DNA of 64,000 bases, from contig CM069438.1 of the NCBI GenBank assembly GCA_035610365.1, forward strand, positions 46,248,837-46,312,836, in the 5' to 3' direction. The stretch comes from Aquatica leii. Lineage: Eukaryota; Arthropoda; Insecta; Coleoptera; Lampyridae. Each line of letters opens with the position of its first letter. The first letter of the stretch is position 1. The notes beneath the pieces are model-generated. The model did not search any database and was not told the DNA's origin. It was given only the letters and a program-made list of their open reading frames with translations. Positions 20,727-32,276 of the stretch are shown here, piece after piece. A program made the translations under genes and the position numbers.

Positions 20727-22098
20727 TGCTACGTGCGAAATTTTTCATTACGAAATACTCTGTATATGAATTCAAATTAGATTCCGGTTTTGACCCCCTC
20801 CGATCTTTTCTCGTGACTGTCATTTTACGACAAAATCGTGAAGCTGTTAACTACAGTAACGGGCCGGTGCCGAGAATTTCGAATTGATTCTGAAATTTTT
20901 AAGAACATCACATGTGATGGACACAAATTTATAAAACGATTGCGAATTTATTACGATTCTTTCGGCACAGGCCGGTTCCCACCACGTTGCCAGCCATTGT
21001 GTATTTCAAGCAGTAATAAGGATGCATAAGTACCATTAATGAATAATGCTACCGAGCTTATAAGCTGTTGTGAGGGCCTGCTACTTAAATAACATCGAGG
21101 TCTCGTCAAACACTGCGTCGTAGATGCTGCTTTGGTAATAGAAGTCGATTGTGTTATCAGCCACCTGTTCTATATTACTACTTACAGTATTCGATACACC
21201 GGGTTTTTATATAATACTTAATGATTTATTAATACTAATTTTGTAGCTTACTATTCTTCGTGAGTTGGTGTGTGACACGTTTTTCTTTTAAATAACTATT
21301 ACAGGCCGCTGGCGGGGAAAACGTTCTCTTCGAAGTGGAAACTGGACTTCGGGTGAGTTTATTTACTTAATTTTTTTTATATCGTTGTCACGAAAGTTAC
21401 TCACAGAATTTTGATCAATATTAACGACCGTAATTATATTTATTGCTTATATACCAATAATGTAACTGTAATCATTCACTTTACTGTATCGCATGCTGTG
21501 TGTGTGAAAAATATTTACTTCGACCTTTTCTGTATTGTTCGTTTCGACCTAACGTCAATGTGTAGTGTGTGTTGCCGCTACTGCGGGCATTCATGTATTA
21601 GAACTTCGATATAATTTAGTAAATCTTATGTATTCCAAAATCAAAGTTTTCTACACTTGTTAACAAAAATTGTTAGTCATGTTAATATTTAAGGATTGCG
21701 CATTTGTCAATTTACTGCGCTACTACATTAAAACTGTGATATTTGTTAATTCTACGTGGAAACCATTCGAGCATCGAGAGGTGCAGAAATTTCATATATT
21801 CTTATTAGTGTCCAACGTTAATACATTAAAGTGATTGTAATTGTTAATCTCTCTTGTTATTTTTCTTCTTCCTGTGATTATCGTTATCTATTAACTAATT
21901 TTGGCTACGCGAACATCAGAGTAATAAGGATTACGAACCTCAAATTGAGTTACAAGTTTGGATCGTCTGTCGTGATCGAAGCAGAAGTGTTACCTTGGAT
22001 CAGATCTGGCGCCCTTAAGCATACTTCCTGTGAACCTCCCCTACCTCCGACTGTGTGAGTTGGCCGTGCAAGGTTCGTAAGACATAAAGCTTGTAACA
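20727..22098 (+). mobile_element. Solo LTR, copy 2 (1372 bp)
   Basis: It starts TGCTAC, ends GTAACA, and is flanked by GCTA on both sides (20723-20726 and 22099-22102), a 4-bp target duplication. It is the inverted homologue of 13741-15169. Both copies share a splice-donor-like site after a short open segment (ctggactt.gg then gtRagttt, near 21352 here). Both also share an open segment in the same frame containing 'RYLLTNFGY' (near 21890) and an internal TGGCGCCC (22007-22014). Whether these are used is unknown. Confidence 0.85.
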
Positions 22099-22368
22099 GC
22101 TATAAAAGAACAAATGACAAAACACAAGTTGTAAGAAAGACTATATTTGTTTTATCCTAGACAGAGAAGTTTGTAGAGAAAAACATACATTTACAAAGGT
22201 GCGCTCAAACACTAGAGCGTAGTCAATATAACAGAGAACAGCAGTTGAAGTCAGCCCCTTCTAATTGACAACACCTCGAACAACAAATTATAACACAAGT
22301 AGAAAAATTTTGATAATTCAGAGAACCAAAGCGCACCGTCTAATAATATATTACACACAAAAAAAATG

Positions 22369-23018
22369 CAGTAAAATCTCTAAATAACGGACACCTACGG
22401 GCTAAAATATATTGTTCGTTATAAAGAGATGTCCGTTAAAGAGGAAGTCAAATTTATTTGCGTATTTTGAATCAATATTATTTACATTTCGTAGACTACA
22501 TTGTTTTTTAAACGGTAAAAACTTTTGTTTATTCTGACTCATCTTAATTGAATGCCGCACGTAAACTGCAACCTAAAAATTTACTTTATTTGAAACCAAA
22601 AAACACAAACATAATAAAGAAAAATACAATAAAAAAATAATAATTTACGTATTTAAGTAAACATGTTTGAAATAAGTAATTCTCGAATATCTAAAAAAGT
22701 CCCATCTCGGCTTTTAGTAATCGACAGGTTATTAAAATAAGTTTGTACTTGCAACTATTAAAATTATAAACAAGTATTCCTAATCATCTGAATTATTCAA
22801 AACCAAATGAAAATAATTTTGTAAGGTGCCGTTGTGAAGAGGTAATTCTTAAGGCAACACAAAAATAATATATAAATTTTAGTATCCGCGTTCCTTCTAT
22901 AGAGAGTTCGTTGTTGAGAGGTGTTGGCTATATTGTTTTGTGTGTTTGAGGAATAAGAAATTGTAAGTTAAAGAGAAGTGTCCGTTGTTTAGAAGTGTCC
23001 GTTAATAGCAGTTTTACA
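22369..23018 (+). mobile_element. pogo/Tigger-like MITE, 650 bp
   Basis: The left end reads CAGTAAAATCTCTAAATAAC then GGACAC; the reverse complement of the right end reads TGTAAAAC...TTAACGGACAC. Subterminal 'gtccgtta' motifs recur near both ends. This pattern is typical of non-autonomous pogo/Tigger-family elements. There is no coding capacity, and no clear TA target duplication can be seen, so the last few bases of each end are uncertain. Confidence 0.6.
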
Positions 23019-23844
23019 TTAATACAACCAAATATAGCAAACGTCTAGCCGTACGTGCAACCGACTGATAACGTAGATGCAAAATAAAAGTAGAAATTAT
23101 AATATCTACATTTTAGTTTTCCATCGAAGAATGCAACTAGCTAACAGCACCCAAAATTTCCTAAAATTTGCTTAAATATAACAAACACATGCGTACGTTG
23201 TTATCACAAGTAGATCTCATTTGGTTCATACAATTAGTCAGAAAACCAAATGCGACGAGTTTCCTTCATATTAATTAAGTCATTTCGCTACGTGGGCCTC
23301 CCAATATGTTTAGAATTATCCTAATATAGTAAAATAGCAAAAGTTTCAATATCAACTTACCGCGAGCATCCAGAGACCGCTAATGACAATACGATGAAAT
23401 TAAAGTAAATCAAAATAATATGAAACAATGCTTACTCCAGCAAAATTTCCATAAAGCAGCAGAAAAAACTACATCAATTTATACCATGGATGAGTGTGAA
23501 TAATTAGAAGGAAAAACTTTGTTGGGCACTTACTCAAAACATGTATGAAGCGTACCATACAGACCGGAAAAGTTTTCTCCCATCGATACTTCAATGTCAA
23601 ATATTTACGAATTGACAGCAATTCCCCCCAATGTAACGGGAAGTGAGCGTTTCGGGAATAAATCTAATTCAGTACAAACATCATACCAAAACACTTTTAA
23701 CATAACAATTAACATTCGTCACAAAGACACAAAGAATTTCTCCTAATAATAACAAAGTTAGCCATGCAATAACAAAAAATAAGGTAAAAGTCTATATGTC
23801 ACTGCAAATGATATAAAATACAGTCTTTTTTCATCAGTAAGAAT
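23019..23844. other. Intergenic stretch
   Basis: Nothing recognisable. Confidence 0.5.
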
Positions 23845-24003
23845 TAACGCTCCAAAGATACAAACTGCAATGTCTTACAAAACGTTAGTTTGTTTGAGTT
23901 TACAAACTACAAAACAACAAAGGCCAAGTACAACTTCTTGTTTCGGTTTAGAAAGAAAAACTAAGGCTAAATTTATAAAGCCTGGGTGTTTCACTACGGT
24001 ACG
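23845..24003 (+). repeat. Penelope-like element terminal fragment, decayed
   Basis: It aligns with 63835-64000: both contain a caaactgcaatgtctt-like block, 'aaggccaagt.c.acttcttgtttyggyt' split by small changes, and a final 'ctgggtgttt.actac'. It includes a degenerate hammerhead-like core around 23851-23887 in which the CTGAAGA and GAAA boxes have decayed. No coding sequence remains. Confidence 0.65.
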
Positions 24004-27000
24004 TCGTTTATACCAATACTCACTTATAATCTAAATGGAATGGTGAAACAGAAAATTTAGCATTAGCTCAACACATACATTTGAGAACCTCAAAAACTGT
24101 TCTGGAATAGTAATGTACGTAACAAGCGTCGAAAGTAAAGCATAGCATAACGAACAATGATGCGATGTGAGACGGCATGGATAAGCGTTTCAATAAAGAT
24201 ATAGTATAAAACCTTTGACGAGAGCAACGTACATTATTTTTTGTGTTGTTTTTTGTAAAATTACAGTCTTTTAAGAAAATATTAAAAAAATTGAAATCAC
24301 AAAAAATATAATGTTGGTACTAAATTAATACTATCTGTCAAATTTAACATTGACTTTAACATAGTGTTTTCCTGTTGTATACTGTAACCGTCGATTGATT
24401 TATGAATGTATTCCCGGTATTTGGGTTTGTTTTATTCATTTCGTTTTCTTTAAGATCATTTGAGTAATTTTGCATTAGTTTAACAAAGTTATTTCGCATT
24501 CTTAAATTAAACTTAATTTTTATTTTTTAGTGCATTTTCACTTGTGTCATTTAGGTCGAATTTATTGTCATAAGTTTTAAGTGCATTTTTTAATTTATTA
24601 TTTCTAATTGTCGTTTCCGAGATTAAAGAAACTTGATATTGCGGTCGTTTGTTTATTTTAATTCAAATTTTTTTTTTTTTCAGAAAGTTGGAAAACTTTC
24701 TAAGTACTTTACAAATCGATTACGTAGATCTAGTAGGGTGATTTTTACCTCTTAAAAATTTGATGATGTTTATAGAAGTGTTAAAAAGGGTATAGTAAAA
24801 TTTAAGTAATTGGAAAATTATTTTAGTTCGTATATTTTACGGTCTCGACGTTTTACTTGATCTCGGGTTTAGTGTCGTATTGAGATAATTATGTGATCGT
24901 TTGTAGGTAGTTTGTGGCGGTTTAAAAAAATCTTTCAACGGACACAGTGCAGTCTTATAAACTACTCAATTTTTTGGCAATATTATCTGGAAGCATTACG
25001 TCTAATCGAAACCTGTGTATTTACGAAATCAGGTTAAGGTATTTATACTAACCATTTAAAATGAATTGTGATTTTAATTTTTGTAAACTGAAATGCCTTC
25101 AAGCTTTGATTTACGATTTTACGCCACTTTGTCTTTGTCGTTAGTATTATTTTAACGACAATTTTGTTTTGCTATAACGACGTTAAATCCGTAATATTAT
25201 TACAACCTTTTAGTATTAGGCTTTTGATTTTGTTATGGTAGTTTACGAAATTTCTGTTCCGTATTTTATTTGTTTTAATAAATCGTAAATAACTATACTG
25301 TAACAAAGCTTTTATTTCGTCGGCTTTTGCCTTTTTGTAAATTTAAGAATTTTAGATGTAATTATAATATACTCGATAAAATAAGTTCCATTTGGAGTGT
25401 ATTTAACTTTTTGGCTGGCACGCTCCAGAAACGCTTTTTGAGCTATAAACTTTTCTGTCGTTCTTTTAACTTTGATTTTTGTTTTCTCATTTTTGAGTTT
25501 TCTAAATTATTTCTAGATTTCTGAATTTAACTCACGACAATCTTTACTAAGCACCGGAAATTACGTTGTTACTTTTATTTAGGCAATTTTCGTTTTAACA
25601 GTTTTTGCATTCTAATATAATATTAACTTTAAACACTGAGCACTATGTGGATTTATACTTTGCCGCTCTAGAACTTTTTTCGCCCATTACGTAATAACAC
25701 AAAACAAACAAATATTGATATTTGTCGGATTAGTAGCACAAATAACTTTTTACGTTCTTAATATAATCTTACTATTACTGAAAACAGAATTTTACATTAC
25801 ACAAGCTTTAAACAACGATGGTACTTTACAAAATGAAAACGGTATGAGTGTTTGAAAAAATGAATGACTATGTTGAATGAGTCATAGCAAAATTAGTTTT
25901 TAAAATTCACAAATGTACAAGAAACCATAGTCCTTTAATGGATGAATCGAAATACTGTAACGGTAATAATTTTTTTATCAGTTAGGTTACTTTGAAAATT
26001 TCATATATTTTTTACCACTTTAATTTGTGTTTGTGTATTGGTGTGGACTTTTTTTGATTGTGGGTTGCTATCACTATTTTGTTTTATCCGGCACTAAGAT
26101 TCGGTAAACGTAGCAACGTTTATAAATTTACTACTTTAGTTACATCTACCGATACCCACTTTCCGACAAAGTGAGTCAGACACAAGAACAAAAAAATTAA
26201 ATTTTACACGTTCAACGTTTTTCTTATTACTTCACAAACCAATATGTTTAAAAAAACAAAGATTTACATATTGAGAAAACATCAAAAACTAAAATAAAAA
26301 TATTATCAATGGGAGATTAAAAATAATAGAAAACTCTTAACATCAAGAATCTAAAACTATAAAATGTGTCTTTTGTTATGTTAACACATTTTGGTATAGT
26401 TTTTGTGCTGTATGAATTTTGCCCAGTGATAAGTATCATTTACGCAATGATTGATGATATTTTCGCTTCAAACGTGAGGCAAACAACACGCTTAGGGGTT
26501 TCTACGTTTTAAGTATCTTAGAACCTCTACGGTGGTAGAGAGTAAATAAATGGCACTTTCGAATGTTTTTGCTGTCAGAAATTTGCTAGGGTAAGAATAT
26601 ATTTTCATTTTAAAACACGATTTGATTATGTTTTGTTGTCATGGTATTTTTGGTCACCTGTACATGTTCTTTTACTTTAAAAAATTCCTATGACAAACTT
26701 ATGTCAAAAGTGTCTTGGTGTTAATTTCGTACCGTATAAGTTTTGCTCCCTTTTTGGTACTTTTAGAGCGATGCGTTGTGAAGTAATTGCTTCTTGACAG
26801 CTAAAATGTTTCAAGGAAAAAACTATTTTTTTGGCAGTTGTACGCTTCGCATATGCTCTAACGTAAGTACCTAGAAATGTTTTTGCTTCTAAATTTTCAA
26901 ACTCATCCGTGTTATAAATGATTGTAATATTTTTTGTGAAAGCCTTTTTAGGGTAAGTATTGATTCATATTTTTGTGATTCCTTTGTTTTCTTCGTAATT

Positions 27001-28129
27001 GTGATAGCCATTTGACATACTGCCACGTGTTGGTCAATTTCGAGTGATTCATATCAATTCAATACTTTCCGCTGGAAATTATAACTAGAAGCAGGTACTA
27101 AAGTGGCTATTGGTTAATTAAATTACTTCCAAAACATAATCTGAAGACAAGACGTTGTTATATCTTCTGTGATGTTTAAATAACCTTTGAAGCACACCTG
27201 CGATAGGAATAGAACAAACTACTCGGACGTTTGACGCATGTGATTACGACGACTCATTGTTTGTCGACAAACAATTTAGTTGTGATACAATCCTATATCT
27301 AATTATTACTTTATTTTTCTTAGCAATTTTAAGGGATGATTGAAGTATGCTGATAGCTATTCGCATGTCTTAGATAATTGCGACAACTTTTTTTCATGCT
27401 ATTAATTTGTCTATTTGCGTAACTAGTTTTGCATTAAATTGAGGTTTAATTCTGATATTATATAACTGCATGTAGAGAATTCTACTTTGCTCAATTTTTT
27501 TAAACCTCTTCTTCTCTCGTAGTTAAGTTACGAGAAAATCCTTGTAATAAACTAATAAGGCATGCACGGAAGATAAGAAGTTTACCGAATGCATTAATCT
27601 GCGTTAGATGAGAAAATTGACACCATCGTTTAGAGTTCTGTTACTGTGGAACGTATTACGGCGAGTTGAAGGGCACATTTGTTGATATACCTTAATTGAG
27701 TTTGGGAAACTTAGCGCAGTTTGCTTTTAATCAATCCTATAAAACTTAGCAACTTATTTGTGGTAACTGTGTATATAGGTGTCAGCTTAGTTTACAAACT
27801 TTTTAAGTAATTTGTGTTGGATAAGCCATTAGCTCATCGCATATTTGGAACGCTGAGTAAGTTTTTTATATTTAATTATTTTCTTTGAGGTCGGTCGTAC
27901 GCACGCACAGCCTGACAATACGTTTGTTATCACGACTAATGTACGCCACATTTCTGTTATTATGTAATAAGTTTTAACGTTGCTAATTGAAGTGTTTTTT
28001 TTTATGTATTCACCAACGTTAATTTATTGAATGTAACTTTAAGCTACTTACGTTTGCTGTTTATGTGCACGAGGTGCCCTGTATAATTAGTCGTACTGCA
28101 ATATTGTTGTTAGATATTTTTTAATAGAA
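24004..28129. other. Long AT-rich intergenic stretch
   Basis: No gene is supported; the 65-codon ORF at 25327 has no family signature. Bases 26042-26090 resemble 7793-7842. Confidence 0.5.
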
Positions 28130-28400
28130 TGCAAGCTTTCACGGCCGTTGTTTAATGTAGCACTGTTTTTTGAGTGTTGCCGCGTCACAAAACTTTTACT
28201 TAACGTTTCGTTGATCATGCTGTCAGCTTTTTCAGAAAATTTCTAAAGAATGGAGTTATCGTCTTGCGTTCCTCGTTGTATACAGTTTTTCGGCTCGCAC
28301 GCACCGTAGATCTCCATGTGTTGCTCAATCTGTATCCATCCTCACGGTTGAAGTTGTTAGGATTTTTCATTATTTTCTGTGATTTGAGTATTATTCGCTG
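28130..28400 (-). repeat. Penelope-like element fragment, minus-strand copy of an inverted pair
   Basis: Reading minus, 'NFNREDGYRLSNTWRST' matches the conserved NREDG segment that follows the GIY-YIG domain in Penelope-like elements. It continues into a hammerhead-like motif (28202-28234) and a 'caagctttcacggccgttgt' end that resembles 62418-62435. It is the inverted partner of 28450-28760. Confidence 0.65.
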
Positions 28401-28449
28401 GTGATAGTGTCTGTTTTGTACCTTTAAAGGTATTAGCTCGAAGCAGACA

Positions 28450-28760
28450 CTTTCGCCAGCAAATAATACTCGAATCATTGAAAATAATGTAAAACTCATA
28501 AACTTCAACCGTGAGGATGGATACAGATTGAGCAACACTTGGAGATCTACGCTGTGTGAAGAACATGCAAGAACTCACCAGACGTCTATGAACGCAAATC
28601 AACAGACCAGAACGGGTACAGATCAGAGACGGTATATAACGAAGAACGCAAGACAATAACATCACTCATTTTCTGAAAAAGCTGACAGCATGATCAGCGA
28701 AACGTTAAGTAAAAGTTTTGTGACGCGACAACACCGAAAAACAGTGCTACATAGATATTT
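28450..28760 (+). repeat. Penelope-like element fragment, plus-strand copy of an inverted pair
   Basis: 'FNREDGYRLSNTWRST' is encoded near 28508-28550, followed by about 80 bp not present in the minus copy, then the shared tail with a hammerhead-like core (28673-28706). Only the last part of the ORF and the terminal region remain. Confidence 0.65.
28673..28706 (+). ncRNA. Hammerhead-ribozyme-like motif in Penelope fragment
   Basis: The order is CTGAAAA, stem II GCTGA/TCAGC (28681-28685 with 28694-28698), GAAA (28699-28702), then CGTT. The first box differs from CTGANGA by one base and the third stem would be only ACGT, so it could not act alone in cis. The inverted partner at 28202-28234 (minus) has a further stem II mismatch. 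Confidence 0.5.
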
Positions 28761-29476
28761 TTGATTCTCTGTGTGATTGTTAGACTTACGTTAGTCAATT
28801 TATTTACCTTAAGCGTTGTCAGATGTAAAAAGGCATCTGTAGTGTATATTTCTTACGTTTTGGCGCTTTCTTATTACATTATAACAGGCACATTAAAGAT
28901 CAATCTAAATCTTATCAATTATACACCTACTTATTCTTCGACGTTCTGAACTGTCGTTATTTCTTTTAGAGTGATTTTATTTGCTGGTAAGTGATCGCAC
29001 CTGCTGCAAGCTTAGATTCTGACCGTAACAATTTTATTCAAGACTTTAATAACAAAAGTTTACAAGTACAAATAAAGTTGCAGGTTTTGCTGGAATATTG
29101 TTAAAGCTCTTTTAAGTCCTAATTTTTTTAACGGGCATTACATTCATCAAATTGAACATTATAATACTTAAACGTTAATTTAGACCAGATTAATAGTTTA
29201 TAATCTTTAATTTGAACGGGTTTCTTTGTTTAGATTATAAGTAAATTTGCGTTGTAATGAACCACCCAGAATTTATAAATGTAGTTCCTGTAAGTCAAAA
29301 CAGGGAGTTAACATTGGCCTTGACCTTTAGACAGTAAACGGTGTTAGCAACATGAGTGAAATATGATAGTACCATCTCATAATGAAAATTTACTACACAT
29401 GAAAAATAGTTTGTAAATGGCTATAGAAATAAAAACGTTGAAAGCTGTGGAAATAAATTAGAATGTTTTCCCACTG

Positions 29477-29506
29477 CTGAAGAGTTTCAAAAGGGCGAAA
29501 CGGTTT
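29477..29506 (+). ncRNA. Decayed hammerhead-ribozyme-like motif
   Basis: CTGAAGA (29477-29483), a degenerate stem II (GTTTC...GGGC, readable as decay of a GCCC/GGGC pair), GAAA (29497-29500), then CGGTTT where the intact motif at 37.1 kb has CGGCCGTC. The sequence before the core, CCACTG, resembles CTACTG of that motif. It is likely a relic of the same Penelope-type family. Confidence 0.45.
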
Positions 29507-30645
29507 ATTAACGATTGTAGCTAGCTGCTGATTTTCGTAGAATATTACTTGTAATTTTTAGTAAGAGAGCTTACAGATTTTAGTTTCTTCAAGGAAATAT
29601 CATAAAAGGTTTTAGATTATTTATTTATTCAATTAATTCATTTTTGATTTGTGGATATTTATTAGTCCTGTAATCAAGACTGATTATATGTAATTTTCTT
29701 TTGACGTGCGATAAGACAAAGCACGGACAGCAACCGGGAAGGTGGTAGTCCCCTACAGACACGTTGAACCCTTGTGAATCAATGTTACAGCCATGAAATT
29801 GTTACCTTACAATGTTGTACATTGTGGTTTTAAGTAGGTTGGTTTAAGAATAGGACGCGTAAGTTCTGCAATATTCGGTGCCGTGTCGTATGAGTTGATT
29901 TTCGGAATCTCGTCTGCAATAGCTGTAAGCTTGTCGATGGCGTCGTTTGCGGAAAGCACCAGCTAAATTTGGACGGGTAGACGTTGTTTATTCTATTATG
30001 TGACCTGCCGCAAAAATTTGCATTTTTCTGAGTAATTGTGACGGGTCGCTATGGTCGTCGTTCTACCCCGTTAAAAAGTTTCTTTACGCAATGTCGGAGA
30101 ATTTCTCGAATAAACGTTTTTGTAACTCCTCGTATTTATCCTTTTTAGCAGGCTTTTTTTATTAAATCTATTACTTGTTGTAAGACTGGGGTATTTAACG
30201 TAACCACCACCACCAATTGTGAAACTGAGTATCTGCTTGTGCAAACCAAAGCATGGGATTTGGTTACCAAAAAGGTGGTAGTTTTAGTTGCGTAAACCGT
30301 GTGTTTTACTGTTTTACGTGGTATTTTAGTTGTGTTTCTATTGGTGTTTTGGTTGTTCGTGTCGCACGTTGTGGTTTTAGCTCGCAGCTTATTCAAAACT
30401 TATTTAAATTACGCGGGTATAAAATCAGCTTTCAACGTTTCCATCTTTCTAGCCACTTACATTTATTTATCAAGTGCTAGATTACATAAGATTTTTGTCA
30501 AATTTTAGACAAACTGCTTTTTTAACACTGCGGAAGCTAGAGTAACTTCTTTGATATTCACGACCAGGGTGAACCTAACCGTACAAATACCTAAAAACGT
30601 TAGTGAACTGTTAGAGATTTGAGAAATGTGCGCTATGTAACCACA

Positions 30646-30689
30646 AGTTGAGCTTGAATAACTATTCTAATCGTTATTCAAGCTCAACT
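30646..30689. repeat. 17-bp perfect hairpin
   Basis: The arms agttgagcttgaataac (30646-30662) and its reverse complement (30673-30689) enclose a 10-nt loop. No surrounding element is visible. Confidence 0.8.
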
Positions 30690-31540
30690 ACAACATTTAC
30701 TACCCAAAAAATACTTATTGATTACGTTGGAATTAATAAAAATATTAATAAAATAGCGATGTATTAGCGATAGGCGAAGCAAGTTTAGGTTAATTAATAG
30801 TTGAAACTTGTATTTTAGGTTTTGAATAACAACACAAACTACCTTTTGCTAACAGCAAAAATAAAGACAAACAAGACAAATAGATAAATTTTTTTATTTT
30901 GCTAAAAGCGAAGTAAAACAGAACATTAAAATAATCATATCTGACAGAATCTATAAATATTTATAGTAATGTAGCTGTTATAACTTAATGCTCACTTACG
31001 TACCACTATCAAGTTACGCTCAAACTCAGAATTAAACTAAAACAACAAGAATTATATTACAATTTATAAATGAATAAAGATTTTAACTAAAAGGCATAAT
31101 ACGATAGCGTGTATTGAATTAGAAATTATCTATCTAACAGTTACAATATCTTCTGGCGAAGCGGAATATACGACTTTTCCTAAAATTGCACATAAAGCAA
31201 TTTGGTTATCAATAACCTATATATTCTGCTACATCAGTTATACTCGGAAATAATCAATTCTGTACCAATTACCTAAAACGCAAAAATATAAAATTATTAA
31301 TGGATTTGCGATTATAGCAATAATACAAGATAATTATGTCTTTGTTAAAAGATCAGATTTCTGTTTTATTGATATAAACGTTAACGTTTAGGTAATTGAT
31401 TTTGTATTTATATATAAATTGTATCAGTTTTATCTTGACGCATATTATTTAGTAGCTAAATTAGATATACTTAATTATAATTTGATTATATGTATATTAC
31501 AAAAATTTACTTAATTTACTTTTTAAAGTTATTGTAGTCA

Positions 31541-31800
31541 CAGATACTGTAAAGTACATAAATAAAAACAATTTGTACAACAAATACAATTAAAATGCGG
31601 AATATAACTAAAAGACGGCGATTTAGCGCCGAAATTTCCCGCGCCGAATTATCAGCGCTAAATCGCCGTCTTTTAGTTATATTCCGCATTTTAATTGTAT
31701 TTGTTGTCCAAATTGTTTTTATTTATGTACTTTACAGTATCTGCGATTTAGCGCTGATAATTCGGCGCGGGAAATTTCGGCGCCAGTTCAGTTAAGCGCC
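31541..31800. repeat. Nested palindrome (A-B-A'-B' arrangement)
   Basis: Arm A (31541-31629) is the reverse complement of A' (31655-31743) over 89 bp with one mismatch. The 25 bp between them, B (31630-31654), reappears inverted at 31755-31779 after a repeat of the cgatttagcgc end of A. The GC-rich core (gcgccgaaatttcccgcgcc) contrasts with AT-rich surroundings. It is likely a foldback or non-autonomous transposon; the ORF across it is a by-product of the palindrome. Confidence 0.85.
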
Positions 31801-32175
31801 AAGACAATTCGGCGACAGCTACATAATTTTATAACTATTTACAGGATATTTTAGTTTCTTTTGCAGTTTTATTTGTGTAATTTGGTTACTTGTGTTTTGT
31901 TAAAAGACTGCAAGTTTTCCCAATCGTACATTATTTTATAGTCTCCAGCTTCCACCAGACTTAGGTATAAGTAGGTATATCTGTCGCAATAATTTTAAAC
32001 TGTATTGCGACAAGTATCTTGATGCAAGTAAGTAAAAAAAAAATCATACAATTAATAGCTCTAACCTAACAATTCAAAAATAGTTTATTGCGTAGCTTGT
32101 AGTTCCCTTAGCTTTAGCAGAAAGCGTAAGGTCGCATTTATTTGTCATTTCCGGTACTGGTGCGGCTGTTGATGG
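31801..32175. other. Intergenic stretch
   Basis: Nothing recognisable; it ends at the left copy of the 13-bp target duplication (32176-32188). Confidence 0.5.
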
Positions 32176-32276
32176 TTTATTCTTAGATATATATAATATA
32201 TATAAGTTTAACTTTATTCGTTGCCATTTGGCTTACAAATTTGATCGTGCTATATATACATATCTAATACATTTTC

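Larger units (their letters stand above)
28761..31540. other. AT-rich intergenic stretch with small structural features
   Basis: No gene is supported. It contains a decayed hammerhead-like motif at 29477-29506 and a perfect 17-bp hairpin at 30646-30689. The ORFs at 30145-30508 overlap on both strands and match nothing. Confidence 0.5.

Noticed and set aside
22007-22014. TGGCGCCC as a tRNA primer-binding site next to an LTR
   Set aside because: It lies inside the LTR defined by TGTTAC/GTAACA ends and target duplications, and the following bases do not extend a tRNA match.
13741-22098. 8.4 kb element with 1.4 kb terminal inverted repeats (Polinton- or foldback-like)
   Set aside because: Each arm has its own 4-bp target duplication and TG...CA ends, and the left arm interrupts a piggyBac frame, so they are independent solo LTRs.
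30145-30508. Overlapping ORFs on both strands
   Set aside because: Mutual overlap, no family signature, T-rich plus strand.
31595-31795. 66-codon ORF across the nested palindrome
   Set aside because: Its two halves mirror each other because of the inverted repeat; it is not an independent coding signal.
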